DNA from: Alloprevotella tannerae
Lineage (GTDB): Bacteria > Bacteroidota > Bacteroidia > Bacteroidales > Bacteroidaceae
Assembly: GCA_015259125.1 (NCBI GenBank)
Contig: JABZGR010000005.1
Location: 1-64,000 of the forward strand
DNA length: 64,000 bases
Reading direction: 5' to 3'
Of this stretch, positions 9,272 through 17,183 are shown piece after piece. The position numbers were made by a program, and so were the translations under genes. Position 1 is the first letter of the stretch. Each line of letters starts with the position of its first letter. The notes beneath the pieces were generated by a model. That model saw nothing but the letters and a program-made list of their open reading frames with translations. It was not told where the DNA came from and searched no databases.

Positions 9272-10101
9272 AATTTTCCCACTATAAGTTGAGGATTTGA
9301 CGTAACAGCATTGAAGAACAATTCTACGTTGACTTGGGTCTCTTCTGCCGTATCATTAGATAGCATCACTGCATTTCCGCCTATTGTAGGTTGTAGAAAA
9401 AGCGCATCGTCGACGGGCTCGTCTGATGGCCGATGGGTAAAGCAAAAATGATTTTGGATAGTTGAAATATCCGTGTTAACAACGATTTTATGGCGGTCTA
9501 CGACGATAATTGCGTCCAGCAAAATATCAATATCTCTGATCTGATGTGTAGAAATGATGACCGTCTGACTCTCGTCTAAGTGTTGCGTAATGACTTTTCG
9601 AAACTGACTTTTTGAAGGGATATCGAGACCATTGGTCGGCTCATCCATTAAGATGTGTTTGGTGCGCGTGGCCAATGCGAAACTCAAGTAAAACTTCTTC
9701 TGTTGCCCCATCGAGAGTTGATCCAGCCGCCTGTCTGTATCCATTTCAAAGGCCGTGAGGCAAGATTCAAGTATGTCCCGACTGAAATTGGGATAAAATG
9801 GAGCGTTTAATGCGATGTAACTTTCCGCCTTTATAGCAGGCAGTGCTATTTCTTCGGGTACGAGAAACAGATTCTGCAGAAACGTCGTTGTACGTTTAGA
9901 CGGCAACTCCTCATCTATGCTCAGGCTGCCTTTATTGGGCTTCAACAGGCCTGCAATCAGATAGAGCAATGTGCTTTTTCCGCAGCCGTTCTTACCCAAT
10001 AGTCCGTAAATCTTACCGGAAACTGCTTGCAGAGAGAGATCTTCCAGTAAGCATTCTCTTTGTTTCCTATACTTGAAGTCAAGATGTGTGATGTCTATCA
10101 T
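9268..10101 (-). CDS. ABC transporter ATP-binding protein
   Basis: 277 residues from the chosen ATG. Walker A GLLGKNGCGKST; signature LSMGQQKKFYLSFALAT; Walker B HILMDEPTNGLDIPS; H-loop VIISTHQIRDID. The C-terminal tail of about 75 residues is unassigned. An in-frame start 66 bp further upstream (10167) is rejected: it would lie in the -33 region of a well-formed promoter at 10138-10168, and homology-like sequence begins at MIDITHLDF. First gene of the ten-gene cluster, coupled by a 4-bp overlap to the membrane protein downstream. Confidence 0.88.
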   Translation of the reverse strand: MIDITHLDFKYRKQRECLLEDLSLQAVSGKIYGLLGKNGCGKSTLLYLIAGLLKPNKGSLSIDEELPSKRTTTFLQNLFLVPEEIALPAIKAESYIALNAPFYPNFSRDILESCLTAFEMDTDRRLDQLSMGQQKKFYLSFALATRTKHILMDEPTNGLDIPSKSQFRKVITQHLDESQTVIISTHQIRDIDILLDAIIVVDRHKIVVNTDISTIQNHFCFTHRPSDEPVDDALFLQPTIGGNAVMLSNDTAEETQVNVELFFNAVTSNPQLIVGKL

Positions 10102-10137
10102 AGAGAAGTTTGTATGTAATAGTGTAGTAGAACACCG

Positions 10138-10168
10138 CAAAAGTAAGAATTCGCTTGTTTTCCTCAAA
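10138..10168 (-). promoter_or_regulatory. Promoter of the ten-gene export cluster
   Basis: On the minus strand, TTTG (10165-10168), exactly 19 nt, then TACTTTTG (10138-10145): a full match to the Bacteroidota TTTG-N19-TAnnTTTG promoter. The leader to the ATG at 10101 is about 30 nt. All ten genes downstream share the strand with gaps of at most about 35 bp, so this is probably their main promoter. Confidence 0.8.
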
Positions 10169-10432
10169 ATAAAAAGAGCAAAAACTTTATCTTCTTCTCT
10201 TCATTTTTTAGATTTTGCCTTAAGACAACTTGATGATAGTTTCCCTCTCTCTACTTTCAGGTCTCCTAATCCGGCCGATACTGTGGGTGAGTTCGTTTCT
10301 TTTTAAGCAAGGTTTAATGGCGCATCAGCATGATGAGATTGTCGTAAATAAAGTCTGAAAAATCGCAGCAAAGCGCGTGGAGCTTAACAGCAAAGTCTTT
10401 CCCGTGGCTTTTTTCATCGTGATGAAAAAGAT

Positions 10433-10494
10433 GTACGCTCGTGAAGGTACGTTTGTATTATCACGAGCGTAAGATCTTACACTCGTGAGGGTAC
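10433..10494. repeat. Intergenic GTAC/TCACGA repeat, copy A
   Basis: About 60 bp made of alternating GTAC words and CTCGTGA or TCACGAG words: GTACGCTCGTGAAGGTACG at the left, TATCACGAGCGTAAGATC in the middle, ACTCGTGAGGGTAC at the right. Related copies lie at 24615, 33445, 46271 and 59039, all between genes. The rest of the gap 10169-10663 has no gene I can support. Confidence 0.7.
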
Positions 10495-10663
10495 TTTCAT
10501 AAAGCTTAAGTCGCGTACAGCTTTCTTTGATGCTGTAGTAATAAAACTGTAGGGAAAGGATGAAAAAATATAATTTGGAAAGGTTGTATAAGGCAATTAG
10601 CGCGTACTATCTCTGTGATTGCCGAATCTATTTTATAATTTTGCCGCTATTAAAAAACTCGTT

Positions 10664-11281
10664 ATGGATACAAATGAAGAGTTGCGACAGATAAAAAAGG
10701 CGCTTCGCACGATGATGAATGGACCTGTGAGTGCTTTGATGCGTCGCAATGGCTTACAATATAAGGTCAATTTTGGCGTAGAACTTCCCCGCTTGGAAGA
10801 TTTTGCCAAGGAGTTGCCGCATACGTACAATTTGGCGGCAACTTTATGGAAAGAGGATATTCGCGAATGTAGACTTCTGGCGTGCATGTTAATGCCTTTT
10901 GAGGTGTTTTCACGCGACTTGGCCGATATTTGGTTGGAGCAAGTGCGTTTTGCAGAAGAGGCAGATGCGCTGGCTATGTACCTTTTAAGTCGTCTTCCCT
11001 ATGCTTCAGAATTGGCTTTCGAATGCATCGCAGGCGAAAATCGGATGAGGCGATATATAGGTTACCAACTTTTGGGCCGTTTGTTCTTACAAAGGTGTAA
11101 GCCTTCGTTTCGCGATAGTCAGGAATTCTTAGATCAGGTTGCGTCAGATTTGACTTCAACAGATCAGCGCGTGAGCTTGGCGGCTTATAAAGCCTTAATG
11201 CGCTATATGGATTTGGGGTTGGTGGAAGAGCGAATGGGAAATCGCATCTTGAATAAGGCTATGCCGGTAGAAAACGAATAG
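10664..11281 (+). CDS. AlkD-like HEAT-repeat protein (putative DNA alkylation repair)
   Basis: 205 residues from the ATG at 10664; an earlier in-frame start at 10619 lies within the promoter-like TAATTTTG (10637-10644). The protein is all-helical with HEAT-like pairs (LWKEDIRECRLLACMLMP, MRRYIGYQLLGRLF, VSLAAYKALMRYMDLG), the pattern of AlkD/AlkC-type DNA glycosylases that remove alkylated bases. The N-terminal MMNGPVSALMRRNG matches what Bacteroidales homologues annotated as DNA alkylation repair proteins show. Activity is not proven. It is monocistronic, with a terminator at 11311. Confidence 0.68.
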   Translation: MDTNEELRQIKKALRTMMNGPVSALMRRNGLQYKVNFGVELPRLEDFAKELPHTYNLAATLWKEDIRECRLLACMLMPFEVFSRDLADIWLEQVRFAEEADALAMYLLSRLPYASELAFECIAGENRMRRYIGYQLLGRLFLQRCKPSFRDSQEFLDQVASDLTSTDQRVSLAAYKALMRYMDLGLVEERMGNRILNKAMPVENE

Positions 11282-11310
11282 CAAGTTGTAGCCGGATTTA
11301 ATCTGAAATG

Positions 11311-11351
11311 AATAATGGTGGGTACCTCCGCTTGGAGAGCCCACCATTATT
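11311..11351. terminator. Bidirectional terminator between convergent genes
   Basis: AATAATGGTGGG (11311-11322) pairs with CCCACCATTATT (11340-11351), with a further partial stem inside. It lies between the stop of the AlkD-like gene at 11281 and the stop of the porin gene at 11390, so it can serve both strands. Confidence 0.8.
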
Positions 11352-11389
11352 ATAGCTATTATAAAGTGCTTATCTGTCTGCCGTGGTTA

Positions 11390-12532
11390 TTAAAATTTGG
11401 CAGTCACTTGGAAATCGATCGTATTGTAGTAGCGATCTTTCGCCATTCGGTTGTTGGTGAAATTGTAGTTGAGTTGGAAAATAAAATTCTTTGTGAAGCA
11501 ATAATTGGCAGAAAGCCCATAGTTGGCCACTAAGGAGTTCCAATGTTTGTTGTGGCGATAACAATCCCAGCGCCCAAACAGTTTGAAGTTCTTAAAAAGA
11601 GGTGCACCGACAGCAGCGTACCATGCATCAGCGCGATCGGGAGCTGTAGCATCCGTAACAACACCGCCGACAGACGACATATACTCAGAGCGCACAACCC
11701 ACTCATCTTCATAATCAACACCTACACCCCAACGATTGCGCAGCGCATACTTTAGGTCACCGGCTCCTTTGTAAGATTCATTCGTATACTTACCATTCCA
11801 CCCAAAACCGCCGATTCTCAAGTTTTTGATCGGACTCACCCAGATGCCCCCAATGAGATCTTTGTGGTGATCGCGTTCTGCGCGGTTGATACCTTGCCCA
11901 TTGAAGATGCCCACTTGATAATGGAGCCATTTATGCCCGTCGGCCGCAGGGAAAAAATCGCCCTGCAACTGAATACCTAAGTCGCGACCGGAGGTTCCTT
12001 CGTCACCGATGCGGTCACTAATGGAGGCTAACTTGTTTGTAGCTTGAGAAAAAGCGCCAAAACCCATTACCAAGGGGCTCATAGGATTCTCAAAACCGAA
12101 GCTACGCTTGAATTCGCCAATCTTAATACGGGCTTCAGCGAAGCGCTGCCACTCTATAAAGGCATCTAAAACACGAGGTCCTTTATAGGTGCCGGGCTTT
12201 CCTTGCAATTCGATTTGAAGTTTGTAAGCAAAATCTTTGAAGATGCTACCGCTGGCATAGAGGCGGACGAAGCGGAGGCTGAAAGCGCTGTTGGAGTTTA
12301 AGTATCGCTGATCCGTAAGGTCGTATTTGGCCATAATATATCCGCCGAACTTCACCTTAAAATCAACTTTTTCCGCCAAATCTTTGACTTCGGCGAGGGT
12401 GTTGTGAGACGTTTTGGAAGCAATTTCTTCCTTGCTCGTGGAGTCTGTGGGCTGATGATCAGAAAGGTTAGTAGCTAAAGCGGCGTTACCCATAAAAAGT
12501 AGCCCTACTATTAAAGCGTAAAATTTCTTCAT
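11390..12532 (-). CDS. Outer membrane porin, OprO/OprP (phosphate-selective porin) family
   Basis: 380 residues with signal peptide MKKFYALIVGLLFMGNAALA. A short helical segment (about 35-55, EEIASKTSHNTLAEVKDLAEK) is followed by a barrel domain of alternating amphipathic strands. The stretch RFVRLYASGSIFKDFAYKLQIELQG and the terminal aromatic strand (FQVTAKF) fit the porin O/P family, which forms anion-selective trimers. Bacteroidales members are not all phosphate-specific, so the substrate is open. The promoter-like TACTTTTG is on the minus strand at 12567-12574. Confidence 0.82.
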   Translation of the reverse strand: MKKFYALIVGLLFMGNAALATNLSDHQPTDSTSKEEIASKTSHNTLAEVKDLAEKVDFKVKFGGYIMAKYDLTDQRYLNSNSAFSLRFVRLYASGSIFKDFAYKLQIELQGKPGTYKGPRVLDAFIEWQRFAEARIKIGEFKRSFGFENPMSPLVMGFGAFSQATNKLASISDRIGDEGTSGRDLGIQLQGDFFPAADGHKWLHYQVGIFNGQGINRAERDHHKDLIGGIWVSPIKNLRIGGFGWNGKYTNESYKGAGDLKYALRNRWGVGVDYEDEWVVRSEYMSSVGGVVTDATAPDRADAWYAAVGAPLFKNFKLFGRWDCYRHNKHWNSLVANYGLSANYCFTKNFIFQLNYNFTNNRMAKDRYYNTIDFQVTAKF

Positions 12533-12566
12533 AGATGATTTGGTTTATTATTAAGAGATTTCTCGA

Positions 12567-12574
12567 CAAAAGTA
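12567..12574 (-). promoter_or_regulatory. Promoter -7 box for the porin gene
   Basis: TACTTTTG on the minus strand matches TAnnTTTG, 34 nt upstream of the porin ATG. The -33 element 19 nt further up is weak (a GTTTCG sequence rather than TTTG), so this is a partial match. Confidence 0.5.
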
Positions 12575-12671
12575 CGGAAAGTTGTGCGAAACACTCCTCA
12601 TCTGCGTCTCTTTTCTTACATATTTATCCATCAATCTAAAGTATTTTTCGTGTATAAAAACGTATTTAAGT

Positions 12672-12702
12672 TTTGAGTTTTGGGCTGTTTCGGCTAATTT
12701 TG
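12672..12702 (+). promoter_or_regulatory. Promoter of the PCMD-patatin pair
   Basis: TTTG (12672-12675), exactly 19 nt, then TAATTTTG (12695-12702): a full match to the Bacteroidota consensus. The leader to the ATG at 12729 is about 20 nt. Confidence 0.8.
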
Positions 12703-12728
12703 CAGAGATAAATTTAAAGCTTTAAGAG

Positions 12729-13745
12729 ATGCAATTGATCAGACTTTTACTCTTGCTCGTATTTAGTTGTGGCTGGTTGACAACAGATGCACTTCCGTTG
12801 CGTCCGGATTTAATGTCACCAATTTCTGATGGCTTGCAGCAGTCTGGTAATCGGGTAGAATATATCAATTTTGGAAAGTTGGATCAGTGGGTCACGCGCA
12901 ACATAAAAGAAAGCGGTATTATTGGTGGTAAAACTAAAGTTATCTACGCTATAGGTCCGACGCAGACGATAAATGGCAATGTTGCATACCTCGGATTAGG
13001 AGGTTCGCCGTGGGCTACTTCAAATGTATACGCTCACGTAGTAGGTATTCATAAAGCAAATCTTTCGGTTTGGAAACAACAACGCCCCGGACAAGGCTAT
13101 TGCGCCAAACTTTATACGCACATAGAGGAATGTAAGGTATTGGGGATTGTAAATATTAAAGTTTTGGCCGCAGGTTCTATCTTCTTAGGCCAAATGATGG
13201 AGCCTATTTCCGGAGTATCCAACCCGATGTCTAAGCTTAATTGTGGCGTACGCTTTACTAAAAAGCCCTCAGCTATTCGTTTCGATTACGCTGTTAAACT
13301 TTCAGGACAGCCCAATCGTATTAAGCAAACCGGATTTGGGGGTGCAAAAACTATAGCTGGTAAAGACGTAGCCGATTGTATCGTTTATTTGCAAAAAAGA
13401 TGGGAAGATGCACAGGGGAATGTCTATGCAAAGAGAATCGGAACAATGGTAACGCGTTTTTCACACAATACAGGATGGGTTAATAATGCGGATTTTACGA
13501 TCCATTATGGCGACATCACGCATCAACCTTTTTACCAAAGTTATATGGGTTTGACTTCGGGCGATGGCCGTCGGTATGCAAAGAACAGCAAAGGAAAGAT
13601 GGTTCCCATACAAGAAGTCGGATGGGGCAGCGCAACGGATGTGCCGACACATTTGATTGTACAATTTGATTCCAGTAGCGGCGGCGCATTTATCGGATCA
13701 GTCGGTAATACGCTTTGGGTTGACAATATTCGCTTAGTTTACTAA
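12729..13745 (+). CDS. Secreted PCMD-domain protein (putative carbohydrate-related)
   Basis: 338 residues with a signal peptide (LIRLLLLLVFSCGWLTTDA). The body resembles the PCMD family (putative carbohydrate metabolism domain) of Bacteroidota surface proteins: N-terminal NFGKLDQWVTRNIKESGIIGG, a central beta-sandwich-like region, and the closing pattern PTHLIVQFDSSSGGAFIGS then LWVDNIRLVY, which is very typical. No lipobox Cys is evident, so it is probably periplasmic or exported. Function is unknown; the family name reflects genomic context elsewhere. It shares a promoter with the patatin gene 15 bp downstream. Confidence 0.7.
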   Translation: MQLIRLLLLLVFSCGWLTTDALPLRPDLMSPISDGLQQSGNRVEYINFGKLDQWVTRNIKESGIIGGKTKVIYAIGPTQTINGNVAYLGLGGSPWATSNVYAHVVGIHKANLSVWKQQRPGQGYCAKLYTHIEECKVLGIVNIKVLAAGSIFLGQMMEPISGVSNPMSKLNCGVRFTKKPSAIRFDYAVKLSGQPNRIKQTGFGGAKTIAGKDVADCIVYLQKRWEDAQGNVYAKRIGTMVTRFSHNTGWVNNADFTIHYGDITHQPFYQSYMGLTSGDGRRYAKNSKGKMVPIQEVGWGSATDVPTHLIVQFDSSSGGAFIGSVGNTLWVDNIRLVY

Positions 13746-13760
13746 TTAGGGCGATATAAA

Positions 13761-14660
13761 ATGGAGTCAGCTGCGAAGAAGCCAACAATAGCTTTAGTGC
13801 TTTCCTCCGGTGGTGCAAGAGGATACGCCCATATTGGCGCAATAGAAGAACTACAGTCTCGTGGATACCATATTTCTTCTATTGCAGGCTGTTCAATGGG
13901 CGCATTAGTTGGAGGAATCTATGCTTTAGGTAAGTTAGACGTCTTTCATCGCTGGTTGTTGGGGCTCAATATGAAGAAAATCTTTGGCCTAACCGACTTC
14001 TCCGTCTCTTTAAGTCACTGGATTAAGGGAGAAAAGATTATCAATGCTTTAGCAGAGTTTGCTCCGGATTGTAAAATCGAAGATTTGGCGCTTCCATATT
14101 GCGCAATTGCGACAGACTTAAAGGCTCAGCGCGAAGTCGTATTTGATAAGGGTAGTTTATATGCCGCTATTCGCGCTTCTATTGCAATGCCTACCTATTT
14201 TAGTCCGCTCCGGACGAAATCAATGCTCTTGGTTGATGGCGGTATTTCAAACCCGCTTCCTTTAAATCGCGTAAAAAGAACGCCCGGAGACTTATTGGTC
14301 GCGATCAATGCCAGTGCGCCTTTCGATGAGTCTTATGAACGGCGGAGAATGCAGGCACTCAATCAAAAGAGTGCGCAGAACGGATTTATGAACCTTCGAG
14401 AGTCGTTAGGTTTTGGTGCATCTAATGATGCAGAACATTCAGATCGCTCTAATTACGTCTCTTTGATTGCTGATTCAATTCATACTTTGATACAGCAACA
14501 TTCGAGTTTGCAGATGAAATTAACCCCTCCCGACGTCCTTGTTTCCATTCCGATAAATCGATTTGTCGGGTTTTCTTATGATAAGCCACAAAAGATTATT
14601 CATTACGGTCGGAGATTGATGAAGCATGCTTTGGACGATTATGAGGCTAAAGCGAAATAA
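13761..14660 (+). CDS. Patatin-like phospholipase (RssA-type)
   Basis: 299 residues, no signal peptide. It has the complete patatin catalytic set: oxyanion loop SSGGARGYAHIG (about residues 15-26), nucleophile Ser in GCSMGALVGG, and the catalytic Asp in DGGISNPLP. The single-domain size fits the RssA/YchK group of cytoplasmic or membrane-associated serine lipid acyl hydrolases. It is co-transcribed with the PCMD gene and followed directly by a strong hairpin terminator. Confidence 0.88.
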   Translation: MESAAKKPTIALVLSSGGARGYAHIGAIEELQSRGYHISSIAGCSMGALVGGIYALGKLDVFHRWLLGLNMKKIFGLTDFSVSLSHWIKGEKIINALAEFAPDCKIEDLALPYCAIATDLKAQREVVFDKGSLYAAIRASIAMPTYFSPLRTKSMLLVDGGISNPLPLNRVKRTPGDLLVAINASAPFDESYERRRMQALNQKSAQNGFMNLRESLGFGASNDAEHSDRSNYVSLIADSIHTLIQQHSSLQMKLTPPDVLVSIPINRFVGFSYDKPQKIIHYGRRLMKHALDDYEAKAK

Positions 14661-14700
14661 AATATAAACGGCTCGAATCAGTTCGAGCCGTTTATATTTT
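14661..14700. terminator. Bidirectional rho-independent terminator
   Basis: A 17-bp perfect stem (14661-14677 with 14682-14698, core ACGGCTCGAA/TTCGAGCCGT) with a 4-nt TCAG loop and A/T tails on both sides. It starts right after the patatin stop and lies 32 nt from the convergent dnaG stop. Confidence 0.93.
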
Positions 14701-14732
14701 TTGTGTATGAAGGCCAAGAAGCGCGACACCAA

Positions 14733-16667
14733 TTAAAAAGGTTGAATCACGATACCTCCAACGGCGTTTCCTAACGATTTTAAAATCTCGGCGTATATCT
14801 TGTGCTGCTCCATCAAATTTCTGCAATTCTCATAATCTTTTGCTTGCATAAGTTTTGTCATTTCCTCTTCTATTTTCTTCAATTCGTTTTTGAAGAATCT
14901 GTATTTGTATTCCAATAAGATGTGCACTACAGTTTCCTGCAAGCCTTTCTCATGCTCGATTTCTGCTTTCGTAAGTTTTTCTGAGGCAGTGGTGAGTTGC
15001 ATAGCCAAAGCATTGATGTCAGCATCCGGATGATTGATAAAATAGTCGCGTGCTACAAAGTCTTTCTGCGCAACCTCCTTTTGTGCCTCGTCAATAATCT
15101 TTTGGTGCAAAGGATTTTGGAGTTTGATATTATCAGCTACCAGATCTTCGGCAATAAACGTTATAATGCTTTTTTCTTCAGTCTCTCCGTGCTTGTTAGC
15201 GAAGCGCAATTTTTGTTCGCCAACGCAAATAATTTCGCGAATCAAGGCACGTTCCTGTTCTTCGCCCGCTTTTAGCGTCAGCGTATTAATACTTTCCGCA
15301 ATGCTTGTTGTCTTTTGAGGGCTTCCTGCATTGTTTTGCTGTCGATCAGTCCCTTTTATGCGCTCCTCTTTTCTAATTTTAGCGGCCTCACTCAAGATCA
15401 ACTGCTCATCAATGTCCATCAATTTAGCACACTCCCGCGCATAAGTTTGCCGAGTTATCCCATTGGGTACGATTGCTATCGAGCGAATAATGTCGCTGAC
15501 CGATTCTGATCTCTTTATCGGGTCATCGGCCGTTTCTTTGATAAGCATAGCGGCCTTAAAGCGTATAAAATCAACCGCCTCAGCTTGCAGATAAGCTCTA
15601 AAACTTTCGGCAGAATGCTTCCGCGCAAAGCTATCGGGGTCTTCGCCATTTGGAAGTGTAAGCACTTTGATGTTTAATCCCTCTTTTAGCAATAGATCAA
15701 TGCCTCGCAAACTTGCATGAATGCCTGCTGCATCGCCATCATATAATACGACAATGTTAGATGTGAAGCGATGAAGCAAACGAATCTGCCCCTCAGTGAG
15801 CGATGTGCCGCTCGAAGCTACGACATTTTCTATACCACTTTGGTGCATAGCGATCACGTCCATATAGCCTTCGACCAAGTAGCACGCATCTTCCTTGACG
15901 ATAGCCTTCTTTGCAAAATACAAACCATAGAGTTCGCGGCTTTTGTCGTAGATAACAGACTCGGGCGAATTGATATATTTCCCGACATTCTTGTTCTGCT
16001 GCATGATGCGCCCACCAAAGCCGATAACCCTTCCTGATACGGAATGGATAGGGAAGATGATTCTATCGTGGTATCTGTCGCGTAGTTGATGATTGTCGGT
16101 CTCAAAGCACAAACCGGTTTGTACAAGCAGATCTTTGCTGTAACCTTTACTGAGGGCCGTTTGCGCTAAAGCATCTCTGCTCGGAGAACTATAGCCTAAA
16201 TGAAACTTTTGAATGATATCATCTCGCAATCCACGTTGGCGAAGATAGGATAGACCGATGGCTTGTCCGTCTTTACTCTCATGTAAGAGGTTAGAAAAAT
16301 AGCTGCAAGCCCACTCGTTGAGGACCAGCATGCTTTCTCGCATCGAAATGCTCTTTTGCTCCTCTGCGCTAAGCTCTTTTTCTTTAACCTCTATGCCATA
16401 TTTTTTAGCTAAAGTCTTGATTGCTTCAGGATAAGTTAGCTGTTCGATCTCCATAAGGAAGTGAACCGCGTTTCCTCCTTTTCCGCAACCGAAACATTTG
16501 CATAGCTGTTTGGTCGGGGAAACTACAAAACTCGGCGTCTTCTCATTATGAAAAGGACATAAACCTTTTAAATTGACGCCGGCTTTACGCAGTGTAACGT
16601 AATCTTTGACTACATCTACGATGTCGGCAGCGTCCATCACGCGCTGAATGGTTTGTCTATCAATCAT
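14733..16667 (-). CDS. dnaG: DNA primase
   Basis: 644 residues, normal bacterial DnaG size. The N-terminal zinc ribbon shows CPFHNEKTPSFVV and CKCFGCGKGG (Cys-x2-His ... Cys-x2-Cys); the RNA polymerase core follows with the TOPRIM motifs YLVEGYMDVIAMHQSG and VVLYDGDAAG; the C-terminal helical part (about 430-644) is the DnaB-binding region. It makes RNA primers at the replication fork. A minus-strand TATCTTTG (16675-16682) sits only 7 nt from the ATG, which suggests a very short or absent leader. Confidence 0.96.
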   Translation of the reverse strand: MIDRQTIQRVMDAADIVDVVKDYVTLRKAGVNLKGLCPFHNEKTPSFVVSPTKQLCKCFGCGKGGNAVHFLMEIEQLTYPEAIKTLAKKYGIEVKEKELSAEEQKSISMRESMLVLNEWACSYFSNLLHESKDGQAIGLSYLRQRGLRDDIIQKFHLGYSSPSRDALAQTALSKGYSKDLLVQTGLCFETDNHQLRDRYHDRIIFPIHSVSGRVIGFGGRIMQQNKNVGKYINSPESVIYDKSRELYGLYFAKKAIVKEDACYLVEGYMDVIAMHQSGIENVVASSGTSLTEGQIRLLHRFTSNIVVLYDGDAAGIHASLRGIDLLLKEGLNIKVLTLPNGEDPDSFARKHSAESFRAYLQAEAVDFIRFKAAMLIKETADDPIKRSESVSDIIRSIAIVPNGITRQTYARECAKLMDIDEQLILSEAAKIRKEERIKGTDRQQNNAGSPQKTTSIAESINTLTLKAGEEQERALIREIICVGEQKLRFANKHGETEEKSIITFIAEDLVADNIKLQNPLHQKIIDEAQKEVAQKDFVARDYFINHPDADINALAMQLTTASEKLTKAEIEHEKGLQETVVHILLEYKYRFFKNELKKIEEEMTKLMQAKDYENCRNLMEQHKIYAEILKSLGNAVGGIVIQPF

Positions 16668-16674
16668 AGCCTTG

Positions 16675-16682
16675 CAAAGATA
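16675..16682 (-). promoter_or_regulatory. Promoter -7 box of dnaG
   Basis: TATCTTTG on the minus strand, 7 nt before the dnaG ATG at 16667. No matching -33 TTTG at 19 nt. If the usual 5-8 nt from box to start of transcription applies, the mRNA would begin at or next to the start codon. Confidence 0.5.
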
Positions 16683-16864
16683 CGTAATTTATTGCGGTTT
16701 AATCCGGAACTTGCCGGTGAATAGGAGAGGGCGGTTGTTGATTTTGAGTTGTTATGGCCTCATTGCGAACAATTTTATCTGGAAAAGTTTGTGAGGAAAA
16801 TAGATTTTGAGCGGTGATAAATCTCGCTTTTTCTTTAGCAATGCCGGATGTGTTTTCGTTTGCT

Positions 16865-16935
16865 GGCGCCAAACTATCGTTTGCCGGCGGCAAACTATGG
16901 CTTGCCGGGACCAAACTATGGTTTGGTGGGAGCAA
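16865..16935. repeat. 21-bp tandem repeat with internal palindromes
   Basis: Three full units at 16865-16885, 16886-16906 and 16907-16927, plus a partial fourth. Units are GGCGCCAAACTATCG+TTTGCC, GGCGGCAAACTATGG+CTTGCC and GGGACCAAACTATGG+TTTGGT. Each carries the inverted pair CAAAC...GTTTG or a one-mismatch form. It lies in the intergenic space 16668-17183 upstream of the glucosaminidase gene. An open frame runs through it on the minus strand, but its product is only the translated repeat; I do not call it a gene. Confidence 0.75.
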
Positions 16936-17183
16936 ACCAAAATTAGTGCAGATTGCCTGTTTCAAATCAGATACAGCTGTGTTTATGAAGCGCCTTTTTA
17001 GCTTATAATATCCCCATTTCTGCTTTGTATGATAAGAAAAACGCGCATAATTATCAAAGGAAATTGCTGAAATCGTGGGGATTGTGTATCTTTGCCACGA
17101 AGGCAGTTGCCATATTTTTATATATAATGTGATGCTTTTGCCTACTTTATTTGGAAAAGAATCAGTAGAAGAAAAAGAAAAGA

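Noticed and set aside
10001..10167. Longer start for the first ABC ATPase gene at 10167
   Set aside because: It would lie in the -33 region of a full-consensus promoter, and family-like sequence begins only at the ATG at 10101.
16699..16965. 88-codon minus-strand frame with SLVPASHSLPPANDSL-like repeats
   Set aside because: Its repeats are just the translation of the 21-bp DNA array; no start region, promoter or family supports a gene.
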